Shown here: piece by piece, positions 22,006 to 36,205 of the stretch
How the letters are laid out: the number at the start of each line of letters is the position of its first letter
Position numbering within the stretch: the first letter of the stretch is position 1
Origin: Bigelowiella natans CCMP2755
Taxonomy: Eukaryota; Cercozoa; Chlorarachniophyceae
DNA: 64,000 nucleotides
Direction: 5' to 3'
NCBI GenBank assembly: GCA_000320545.1
Contig: ADNK01001199.1
Coordinates: forward strand, 56,001-120,000
Notes under the pieces: model-generated
Seen by the model: the letters and a program-made list of their open reading frames with translations, nothing else
What the model was told of the DNA's origin: nothing
Databases searched by the model: none
Program-made: the position numbers and the translations under genes

Positions 22006-24130
22006 TATAATCATCACCAGGAGCTGTACAGTCCAAATTCGTCGGCGATGAAGAACCCTCCAACAAAACGTATGAAGAAGGGTGAAGGTGCAGACGGAGC
22101 AGCTCAAGAGAGGAAGCAAAATGGCCCTGCGTTCCCCCATTCTTTCGCCCGTATTCGCAATGTCGCGTTGTGCGATTATCTTGCACGCATTTTCCATGCT
22201 TATCAGGTCGTGCAATCCACCATTTGAAGACAACAACAACATTATACATCTATGCACCACACGTATTTATGGATCGAACATCGATTTGCTGATATGCTAT
22301 GATGGTATTGATCGTAGGAAGAGGCTCGGCAGAAGGGAAGACAAGCAACAGGCGGAGGTTCTTAATTAAAAGCAGTAGTAAACATAGTCGATGTGTGAAA
22401 GTCACAGCTGTGCTGATATATAGGAGGATGGCATGGGGAGAAGGGTGGAGAGTTGAAGATTGTTGCTCCTGGCCAACACATTATGCAGCGCACTAATGTT
22501 ATCGTCACGGATGAATACGTCGAGGCCAGGTCAGCGATGGAAATAGAGAGAAGAAGAAGAAGAAGAAAGGAGAAGATAGGAAGAACACGAAGAGTCGCTG
22601 TTTCTTCAGCCTCCACATAGCAACACATAAAACTACAAGTCAATAAACACGCTCAATTAGATATTTGTATTGAATTGGCAGATTCACCGTGTCGCTGCCT
22701 GCACAAGGGAGGCGCATTCTGGGAAGATGGTAATTGGCCTCCTCGCTGATGTGTAAACGCCCAACAAAGCTGAGTAGTGATGTTTGTTTGCTTGCAGGGC
22801 ATCTGAGATCTTCCTCACGAGCGTTCCCTACATCGTCTCTCGATCGTAATAATCAATGCTAACGACATGGAACTTTAAGAAGAACAATATGTTCATTTGT
22901 ATATTCATATCGTCCTCTAGAAAACCTACCACCCATCACGCACTTAGCTGCACGATATATCGACTTCATATGTATCATGATAGCTCATTCAATTCAATAA
23001 TGGTGCTCTCCCCTCCCCTTCATCTAGACTCTTTGCGAGGTCCCTCGAAAAGGAGAAGGTGTGGGCACATATTAAGTCGGCAGAAGATCAGGTGTCTCCT
23101 CATCACCGGATAAATAACGCACAGCTAACATGATAGAATTGTTCGTAGTACCTTACATATCTTACATATACTATAGCATGCTAGTAGATTATTTATACCC
23201 CCACCCTCCTCCCCTCCAGTCTTTGATTGTTGATGTATTGTTGTTGTTAATCTACAGGAGTACCTGAGGCTCTCTCTCAGCGCTAACGGCTTAATCGCAT
23301 TCGTTCGTAACGGTGATCTGCAGCAACAGGCCGTCGTTGTCGTATTGATGTGTCTTGATGTTGAACAACGATTGCTTTTTATATCGTCACAGGAGCCATT
23401 CTTCCGCGTGCGTCTGGGGTGTCAGACAAGCCGCTAATGGACGAAAAGGCACGTAGTAGAAACAACGCTATGATAGCGATGATGGCTCATGCAAAAACCC
23501 TTTATTGATTGTCTGTGTGTATATCAAATGTTATCATTGAGCGTGAAAATCGTCATTTCCATTGTAGGTCGTGCCGTTTAAGTCTCCAAAGTCTCTCGAG
23601 GTATATATATCTTTAATAACGCACCAGTTGTCCATATCAGCCCCTCTCCCCCCCCCCCCTCTTCTTCTGCGTGGAAATGTCGTAATTGGTATATTTGCTA
23701 TACTTGGTGCTCAGGTGGAGATCCCGTTGCTGCACGGAAAGGTGAGGATATGTTAGTATAAACACTGAGAGACAAAGAAACCAGGAAAGAGGAGGGAGGC
23801 TTCTCATTAGTGCTCAATCTGTTTGGCCGCTGTGTTGTTGTTGTTGTTGTTTCGTTTTTAGCCCGTGACTGGAATGGGCGTCAAAGCTGGAATCACCTTG
23901 ATAGTGGTAGTTAATACAAACACACACCGATCTGGAAAATATAACAACGTTTATAGATTCATTTACGATTCTTCTGCATAATTAGGGAGGGGGATTCCAC
24001 GGCAAGAGTACATTGCTACAGGCGTTGGAAGTGGGTGTGTACAATCACATTCCAGGAGATGGAAGAGAATTCGTCTCGAGCGTCAACACGGCGGTTAAGA
24101 TCAGGGCAGAGGATGGGTCAGACGCACACA

Positions 24131-24172
<42 letters not shown>

Positions 24173-25157
24173 GCAAACAGAACGCACATGTAATGGATGC
24201 TTTGTTGTCATGATGATGAGTAGGTGACTGGTATTTACTCACGCCTCTCTTTCTTTGTTTCTTTGTATAAATCTGCCAGACGATCTGTGGCGTGCGTGGA
24301 CATCTCGCCATTTATCAACAACTTGCCTCAGGGAAGACCTACTCATAACTTCAAAACGAAGGATGCTTCCGGGTATTTAACGCATATATTGCAACAGCTC
24401 TGAACGCTAGGAATGAAACAGAATAATGCAGCAAATAATATCTCATTATCATCATCATTATCATCATCATCATCATCACCCACCAAGGCACGCATATTAT
24501 CACGATGTGACGATTCTCTGCACGATTTTAGATCGACGTCTCAGGCGGCCAACATCCTCGAAGCCATGGAACTGGTAAGCTCAATACTCAAAAAGACCAA
24601 CATTTCTTAATACATTTGTATTCATTAGGGTGCTACAGCGTTATTCCTTGACGAGGTGAGTTGTTTTGCCAATACACTATCATCTTAGCAATACGACATG
24701 ATAAATTATGCATGTTTTACGGGTCTCAGGACACATGCGCTACGAACTTCATGATTCGTGACCGAAGGATGAGAATGTAAGTAGACGAAAACCAGATTTC
24801 TTTCAATTAAACATGTTTGTTATTTGTGTTCTTCCCTTCTAAAACGGTGATGCGATGGTGTGATGCTGCAGGTTGGTATCTTCGTCAAAAGAACCGATTA
24901 CGCCGTTTATCTCCAAGATCAAGTCGCTGTATGATGACCTCAAAACAAGCTCCATCTTGGTAGTAATAGTAGTGGTAGTATTAGTTGTTATTGTTGTTGC
25001 TGTGTAATATGTAGTATCATCGATGCATTTCACAAGATCTAAGTTCCAACTCTGTGTGCATTCTATGCAAGGTTATTGGGGGTAGTGGCGACTACTTCAC
25101 TGTGGCAGATACCGTCATCATGATGGACTCGTAAGTTATAATCACGACGCTAAGAGC

Positions 25158-25202
<45 letters not shown>

Positions 25203-25303
25203 TGCTTACATATACAACACACATCACAGATACGTTCCAGTTGATGTGACCGGTAAAGCCAAGGAAATAGTTAAACAACAGGTCGTTGAAAAGGAGGAGA
25301 GAC

Positions 25304-25356
<53 letters not shown>

Positions 25357-25858
25357 TACTGCTTGGTTATTGAATACGTTTCTGCAATACACAAATATAT
25401 AAAACGATGTAGACTCTCTCCGTTGCTTTTATGCTCGTGTGATGGTTGTATTATGATTTTACTCTTTTCCTCCCCCCCCCCCATTGCAGGCGAGAACCGA
25501 CGGCGAAGATGAGCAAGTCAACATTGAATTTGGGAAGGTAGTTCGTTGTGCCTTTGGAGAGAGGGAGGTATGATGCACATACTACTGTGTTTACAATGCT
25601 TTCATTATGAATTAGATCAGAGAACGTGCGGTTAACTCAGCTTCCATAGAGCGATTAGGTAATCGTATCTCACACAGCTGCCTTGTGCTGTAATATCGAC
25701 CAAATCATCATCATCACCATCAATCAATGATATATGTGTGTGTGCGTGTTGTGCGTTGTACTGCTCTTCTCCATAGGGAGTCGCACCAAGACCCTCAGCC
25801 TGACGAAGGCGGTGAGTTTTATACAATAGACTATTTAGTAGAGATCCTGTTGTGTGTC

Positions 25859-25898
<40 letters not shown>

Positions 25899-26719
25899 TG
25901 ACTACATGCGTTCTTTTACACTTCGCTTGACGTCAAATGGAATACACAAGATAGCAGCGCATCACTTATAATTATATGCGTAGGCTGTGGGAGATACGGA
26001 TTTGGATCTTTCCGGCCTTGAGCAGGTGCTAACACGCCCTCCTCGTCATCACTATGGCTATGGATGTTTTCCATTCTTCTTCTTACTATTCTCCGATCAT
26101 TGTCGTGATATTGTGTCTCTGTGTGTGTAGTTGGTGGAGGTGTCGCAAACACGATGTATCACCGACCTCATTGTCCACGCCATGCCAAGGCTTCTAAGGA
26201 ATGGTGCTACTCTAAGGTACGGTGTATTAGCAGCTTTATTTGAGCTACCGGGAGAGTGCTGATATGCGAATGAACATAACAGGAATGCTATCGATGCTCT
26301 GGAGAAGGAATTTGATAATCTTGGCTCGACAAAGGTAGTGCCCCCTCCCTCCCTCTCTCCCTATTTGCATCTCCTGCTGAGCACCATCTCTGCTCTAGAT
26401 GACGTATGAGATGTGAGCGTTTTGTGTGAGTATCACGGTGCGTCTGAGTATTCTTCTTCTTCTTCTTTTCCATATATAGCGAGTGAGCGGGTTGGACTGC
26501 GCAGGTCAATGGGAAGCAGGATCTTATTCACGACCGAGGCGATTTGAGGTAGTTGGACCTCCACAATCATTGAAACTCCAATGCACATTGCTAAAACCAC
26601 CCTCGGCTATTTTTCTTCAGATCGCAGCGGCGCTCAACCGATTGAGAGATGTAGAGTTTAAAATGTCTGCTACCGGTGGCGGTGCCACCAACTCCGAGAG
26701 AGATGCATGGGGAAAGTGA
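21143..26719 (+). CDS. ABC-class ATPase (PF09818/DUF2791 type) with N-terminal RGG box
   Basis: More than fifteen exons. The first is 21143-21180, spliced to 21277-21347, giving GRGRGYGGGRGYGGGG, an RGG-like RNA-binding tail. Then come exons matching the predicted-ATPase-of-the-ABC-class family in order: QYPAYRDLEG; VQSDAYAPPSRFRVRVP; LKIVAPGQHIMQRTNV; FTVSLPAQGRRILGRW; AILPRASGVSDKPL; VVPFKSPKSLE; the P-loop GGGFHGKSTLLQ at about 23984-24021; ACVDISPFINNLPQG; Walker B ATALFLDEDTCATNFMIRD near 24630-24775; GSGDYFTVADTVIMMDSY; and a C-terminal GQWEAGSYSRPRRFEIAAALNR. ATP binding and hydrolysis is expected; the cellular role of this family is not established. Plant relatives are often mislabelled as isopentenyl-diphosphate isomerase. 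Several introns hold microsatellites. The true start may lie further upstream. Confidence 0.88.
21974..22005. repeat. (ATC)n microsatellite in an intron
   Basis: About ten tandem ATC trinucleotides inside an intron of the ABC-class ATPase gene. Confidence 0.9.
24122..24169. repeat. (CA)n microsatellite in an intron
   Basis: A CA dinucleotide run with few interruptions, just after the P-loop exon of the ABC-class ATPase gene. Confidence 0.9.
25162..25199. repeat. (CT)n microsatellite in an intron
   Basis: A pure TC/CT run in an intron between the MMDS and YVPVDVTGKA coding segments. Confidence 0.9.
25313..25348. repeat. (GA)n microsatellite
   Basis: A GA run in the next intron of the same gene, complementary in composition to the CT run 150 bp upstream. 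Confidence 0.9.
25864..25897. repeat. (TG)n microsatellite in an intron
   Basis: A TG run in a downstream intron of the ABC-class ATPase gene. Confidence 0.9.
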
Positions 26720-27187
26720 ATCAGAGCTATTATGTAGCGATCGATCGTACTGCTGCCGTTGTTATTGGCCAGTGAAGTAACATTGTACGCTCGAATCGAA
26801 GTGATTAGCATGGTAGCAACGTGTTTAAAACATGTTACTGTCAATCATCAAAGCGATATAATATATCTAAATATATCCGTGCTAGCACAGAAACTAGCTT
26901 TGCGATCATAATTAGCAATGATGTGCATGATGAAGAAACGCCGTTTCCAGGCTGCGTGGTAGCGCATTTGCTAGCATTATTGCAATTAGCGCACACGTCA
27001 GCTAATTTGTGCAATGCGACACATATGGCTAGATGGGTGTTAGCCTATATTTATGCATGTACAGAGCAAAATATCATGATAGCCAACACACTACACTAGG
27101 CATAAATCCCTTTTCTTTATTAAGTCAAAGTTTGTATGTGATGCTGACGCATGGACTACTATGCAGCATCGCACGCACACAGCCCTT
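26720..27187. other. Tail-to-tail spacer
   Basis: A short convergent spacer with gatcgatcgtac, gtgctagcacag, aaactagc, tttatgcatgtac and gctagatg words. No gene seen. Confidence 0.6.
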
Positions 27188-29980
27188 CTACCGATGAAAT
27201 AGCACATATGCTTGATTGATGACCACCCTATCCGTTTCCATGACTCTGACTTCAATCGTATATGCATCCGTCGAATCGTCCAAAGCTGGTATAATGCCGT
27301 CTGTAGGCTCTGCCTTCCACATCTTCGTCACCAACGTGCTTCCAGGGTCAACAGGAGCAGCAAATCGTATTTTAAAGCCTTTGAGCTGTTAATTGATGAT
27401 GATTTTTACATGATATTGAGGATGAAATTGTAGGAAATGAGTTTCACCTTCGTTGGATCGTCTTCTGCGCATAGCTTGAGTGCGTGTTTGATGGCAAACC
27501 CGAGCGTGCATAAGCCATGCATTATGGGGCCTTCCAATCCTGCTTCTGTTAGAGAATGGAATAGTTGATTTTAGGACATATTGTAAAATAATATATAAGC
27601 TTTTTTTATGATATCTTCCGTTATTGTACTGCTACTATTTATTACTCTGAGCAATCTCTGGATCAATGTGCAACGGGTTGAAGTCGTGAGACCCTAGTCG
27701 GTATAAAGTTGGCTGGCCTTTGCAGACGTATACATCAACATTGCGTTACGATTACCAATCTCGCATCATTGAATCGAAGCTGTCTTGGTTAAGAAATATG
27801 ACAGTTGGGTAGGGTGTTTCACCGGAGAATGTCTTTTCTGAGATTTCGAAATCTGCCGCTCTCTCTGGACGCGGGATCTTCACACCCAAAAGACCTGAGT
27901 AAATAACACGATAAGATCTCTGCTCATTCTATACGTCAATTCCACAAAATACTCAAGCTTGAAAAGAAAACGTGTGATTGCTAGCATCACCCGTTGGGTT
28001 TCCGGCCGATTCGAAGCCAGAAAGATCCTGCGATCATACACACAGTAGCACACCAGAGCAAAGCAAACAGCGCCCATTAGAACATTAGATTGCCTCCTCC
28101 TCCTTCTCCGAGAAGCAATAAAAAGGAATATAAGAATATCCCCTCCAAATGAACATCAATTCAAGGATGGTATGAAATGGCAAAGACTGTTAGTACAGAG
28201 TGGAAGTAGTTACCCTAATGAAGCTCCCTGTGAGCATCTTCGCCAGTATAGTTTCGCCTTCAAACACAGGGTCATCACCACAGAAGCGAGACTTCAAGTC
28301 TTCGGCAGACTCCGGTGGAGTAACCACACGTAGATCTCCTGGACTTGCAATGTCACCCGCTGCTTCTTGTGCTTTCTCCTTACTTATTTCACTTACAATG
28401 TGCTCGGTTTCGACCATCGTCCTATCATGTTTGCATGGTTGACTGTTATCTTGCGTGTAATATCATTCTTACACACACGCACACAGGAGCGCGCACACAC
28501 ATAATATGAACACTTCAGCACAATAATTATCCTGCGTATATTGCTCACCCTATGCGCTTGTCCATGATGTTCACATGGCGTGATGTAATTCGAAAGGTAC
28601 CTCCCTATTTCCAATATCAAAGGAACATGAATCTCAAGATGGGAATTAGAATCTGGCTACCAATTAAATCTACTACGGCATGGTTGTTGTATGGCTGTCG
28701 TATGGGAGGCCGAAAACTCACAAATCGATAGTTCAAGACCGGTCAAATGTTTTTTGGGGGGGGGGGCATGCTTCAACAAGAACGCATATGGCGAATACAG
28801 TATTATGACGACCGCAACGTTATTAACAAAGCAGCGAAAATTACCTGAGGTGGCAATTGATTGTATATCTCAACGTATCTCTCAGCATCCAAGAACCGAT
28901 ATGGCTGCAAAAATGCCATTCCAGTCACATCGCCACGTGTGATAGCAATAAACACAGCATATTGTATTTCACAGAAGTACAAGATTGGGGATTATACAGC
29001 ATACCTCAATCGCTGGGAAACCGGGAATTGGGGTGAGATAAGGGTTCTTCACTAGCTCTGGAGGCATGCTTGTGTTGATTGATGAAGAACAAGAACAACA
29101 ACGACGACGACAACAACGACCAACACTCAGGATAAACAGCTCCCTTCATTTCCGTCAATGTTAGATTCACATTCGCGTTATTCTGCACCTTTGATCGTAG
29201 ACCACTCTCTCAAGCATTGTGCCACAAAAGCTCCATATGCACGGCAGTGTAGGAAACACACTAAACTCTGGAATGTGGTACATGGCAACACAAGTTGGTG
29301 CGTATGAGATTAGGCATTGCATTGCTATTAGGAGGAGGAAGGGAGAGGAGAGAGGGGTAGGTGACGATGGAAAGAAGACCTGGATGTCGTTCATACGAAA
29401 ATTTAAGATTTTCTCCAGCACCAATTCCCAGCGAGTAGAGAATGGAATCCTTTGGAGTTAGTGTCACTACACGGCTATTGTCCCAACCTAGGAGGAGGAG
29501 GAGCATGGGTATGATCTTTCTCTTGAGTGCACTCACATGCCCTTACACTAAAGGTCTTACCAGCATCTATGGCCTTTTGAGCTTCTACTTCCACACTACC
29601 AGAATGAGAAGCTGAAGACCTGCCGCCGTATACGTACAGAGTGTGTCTGTCTACTATTAGTCTTTGCTTCACTATCTTAAAACTTACATCGTGGCTCGTG
29701 GAGGCATTCCAACCGTTTTGCGTATGTAGTAAGCCCGGCGTAGGGCTCGCATAGTTCGCGCAGATAACGCTTCCACCACGACTGTGCTTCTGATTTCTCG
29801 GGCAACAAGCAGGGTGGGGGCCGGTGCTCGAATAATAATGACAAGAATCTTCTGCACATCGAGATAGGAAACAATAATAGTTATTTATCGCAAAACTTCG
29901 AAAAAATAATTTCTAAATTAATTCCTACCCCGATTACTGACGCCTTCTGTAATCAACTTTCTGGACGTCTCCTCGGACAT
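27188..29980 (-). CDS. Enoyl-CoA hydratase 2 (MaoC/MFE2 hydratase-like)
   Basis: About a dozen short exons. In order the protein reads LTPKDSILYSLGIGAGENLK then FSYERHPE; FSVFPTLPCIWSFCGTMLE; PIPGFPAIE; YRFLDAERYVEIYNQLPP; GGTFRITSRHVNIMDKRIG, joining in phase to TMVETEHIVSEIS; LSGFESAGNPTG; IPRPERAADFEISEKTFSG; the hydratase-2 motif YRLGSHDFNPLHIDPEIA at about 27655-27715; GPIMHGLCTLGFAIKHALK; and GFKIRFAAPVDPGSTLVTKM. This is the double hot-dog hydratase of peroxisomal multifunctional enzyme 2, which hydrates trans-2-enoyl-CoA to (3R)-3-hydroxyacyl-CoA in beta-oxidation. The short-chain dehydrogenase half is absent. The C-terminus (VINQAYVLFHR) is not a PTS1 signal. The start (ATG at 29980-29978) is plausible, but its phase to the next exon is unresolved. 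Confidence 0.85.
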
Positions 29981-30182
29981 AATATGGGCGAATTAATTCG
30001 TGAATTAATGTTGGTTTTGAAAATACTTTATCGGTGTTGTTACTATTCTAAGGAGACTAAATTTAGGAAAATATCCTTGGATATATTGCCGATTGTCATT
30101 GGACCAGGAAGCAATAGGCGATTTGCGCATTTGCCGCAACGCACCACGATCGCTCCACGCCCTCCCCCCGAACGTCGGGTCG

Positions 30183-33901
<3,719 letters not shown>

Positions 33902-34533
33902 AGAGAGATGGTTAAAGCAATTAAAAATGTTACTGTATTTCGCTATGTCTCGTATTATCCCGCTAGCGCACCCGACTCATCATGCACGCAAACATGGGGG
34001 CTGTTTATGTCTGAGCTGAAACGCCGCCTCCGGCTTTGGAACATGCGCATCCTGCTAGCCTGTGCAACATGCAAGATTCTACAGCGCGGCATGCTAGCCT
34101 GCTACTTCAAAATATGTGACAATGGCTACATATCGAAGTTTCCCATGCCCTTACCATCTATCATTGACATGCATATAGCATAGCTTTAATGTGCACATGC
34201 GACAATTTCTGATCTAATTGCGCGTAGCCGGCGGAGCAGAAAGCGCTACCGCGCTGGTGAAAATCATCAACATTGGACTAGTAAGCATGTATAGCTGAGT
34301 ATTAATCAATTAATATTTATCATTGTTAAACGTGATGCAAACTATGTCGTCTTGGGGCTTGCTTGCATGTCTATCTGTTGTTCCAGCAACCTCATGATTG
34401 ATGAACACTATCGTCATTTGTAGTGCAAAAGTTATCAAAAAGACTAATCGCGACCAAATATCGGGGCTAGTTCCTCCGAGAAATAATTGCATTAAGAATG
34501 AGAATGCTTCTGCATATTGCTTTAGCAAAGCAT
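33902..34533. other. Tail-to-tail spacer
   Basis: Begins right after the U2SURP stop with cgctagcgcac, tcatgcacgc, ctgctagcctgtgc and catgctagcctgctac words. No further gene was recognised. The right edge depends on the uncertain end of the neighbouring PAN-like gene. Confidence 0.55.
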
Positions 34534-35783
34534 CTTATGATTTAGGTAGCACCCCAAGTTGCTTTGTCCAGCAGCCATTTCTACGATATTTATGGAATTT
34601 AGTTAAGACCAAATGTACTTTCATAAATGTGTTAACGTATTCATGATCTGAATTTCTCATCAATCTATTCTGACTAGGGAGCACTATATCTTCGAATATC
34701 CCTCAATTCTCCCCCCCCCAAATTTCTTAAATGCGAATATGACAAATATTAATTCTGTGAAGCGAAATATCAAAGTGTATGAAATGTTTTTTGTCTTAAA
34801 GAGGTCCCTTCTTTCTCCCTAAATTTTGAGCATATATTTGATATATGAAAATTATTGCGTACCTTGATCGGGATGGCTAATTTGGAGATTATGCAAGCCT
34901 AATTCTCCAAACGTCTCGGACTGTCAGATATTTGGTAGGACATTTGTGAGTCTGCTGCTGTATGAATCTCAATTGAAATATATACTTACTTTAACGAATT
35001 CACTATACGTCCAGCAGATAGGATCTCTCCTTCGGCCCAAAGCCTCATATGAAACTTGGAAAGCAGTGCATGATGATTGTCCATCGCAGGCATCCTTGCA
35101 AAGTGCTTCCATTTCCACTGCATTCGTGCTCGATAAATCCATTTTGTGAAGTTCGTTTCCCATACATACATCCCCAACCCGGTTGTACTTCATGGAATGC
35201 GCACATTGGTTGGTATTGATGTAGCAACCAAGAAGAGGAGACTTTGCGCCTGAGTGGTGTGAAGTCAGCAGGAAGAATAGCAACATTCATATTATTGCTT
35301 ACCGTTGTGAAGATCTGCGAGCCTTAGGTGACCCACGAAGGAACTCCCAAAAGTTTGTGCCTGCAGTAGCAGAACATGGGAAATTGATAAATGAATTTCT
35401 ATCATATATGCGATTTGCATTTAACACTGACTGACCCCTGTGATTTCGGAATACTTGTAGCAGGTAGGCTGTTGCTCTGTGCTTATTCCCACTTCATATG
35501 CCACGTTGAATGCTATGCAGCCGGAAGTGGAGAGGCAGGACTTCTTACACTCCGTAAACATGTTCGAAGGGGTCAAATCTGTGAGATTTACTCTGTTGAG
35601 TGACATTTCTGTTCCTGTGCAGACGTCTCCTGTTTTCGTATAAGGATTCTGCGGCGTCACTGTCGAAAGTAGCGCATTCGTCTCATTCTGCACGTTTTCA
35701 TCGAGCGGAATATCTAAATAATTAAGTGCCACAGCCCCATAGGATAGGGAGACGAGCAAGAGGATGGAGCGGGAATGGATCAT
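34534..35783 (-). CDS. Secreted protein with tandem PAN/Apple-like units
   Basis: The ATG at 35783-35781 opens MIHSRSILLLVSLSYGAVAL, a clear signal peptide. Two similar modules follow. Module A (about 35660-35460) has GDVCTGTE, CKKSCLSTSGCIAFNVAYE and CYKYSEITG. Module B (about 35190-34990) has GDVCMGNE, CKDACDGQSSCTAFQVSYE and CWTYSEFVK. Cysteine spacing and the AF-x-x-x-YE core resemble PAN domains. Each module is followed by a small exon with TFG near its start: AQTFGSSFVGHLRLADLHN, and SETFGELGLHNLQISHPDQ (34920-34863). So the module and its intron were duplicated together. A last open exon may run to a TAA at 34536-34534; this end is tentative. An extracellular or cell-surface ligand-binding role is inferred. 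Confidence 0.65.
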
Positions 35784-36205
35784 TGCGAACTCGATGTGTG
35801 ATAACACTCTCTGGATTGTGCCAATTTATTATTTGTAACGCCGAAAAAAGTAAATAAAGTCATTATGCAAAAAATGACCTATAATCCTTTAAAGCGACAG
35901 ACCTATGATCCCGAGAACATCTACCATTTTATGTCTGCGACAATATTATCATCTTTGGTATTTTCTTTGTGTGAAATACTCTGGATGGTTTCAGGTGATT
36001 TCCCGATTATGAGCTTATTTTACGTTTTTGGCCTGCATTTAAGCCATCATTGGGGCGCATCCGCCCACTGATCACATATTTTCTGCATATTTTGTTTTGG
36101 ATAAATACAGGGCCTCAGAGGTACGCGACAAGGAGATAAGGTCATATCGGAATATCGTAAACCGAAAACGCTCACCCCGCTGAGTAGAGACCACTTCAGA
36201 AGGAC
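35784..36205. other. Head-to-head spacer between two secretory genes
   Basis: About 420 bp between divergent start codons. AT-rich, without GCTAGC runs. Presumed shared promoter region; no defined element identified. Confidence 0.5.

Noticed and set aside
34310-34528. Hydrophobic minus-strand open frame downstream of the PAN-like gene
   Set aside because: Not in frame with the preceding exons and lies in spacer-type sequence; composition alone does not support a gene.
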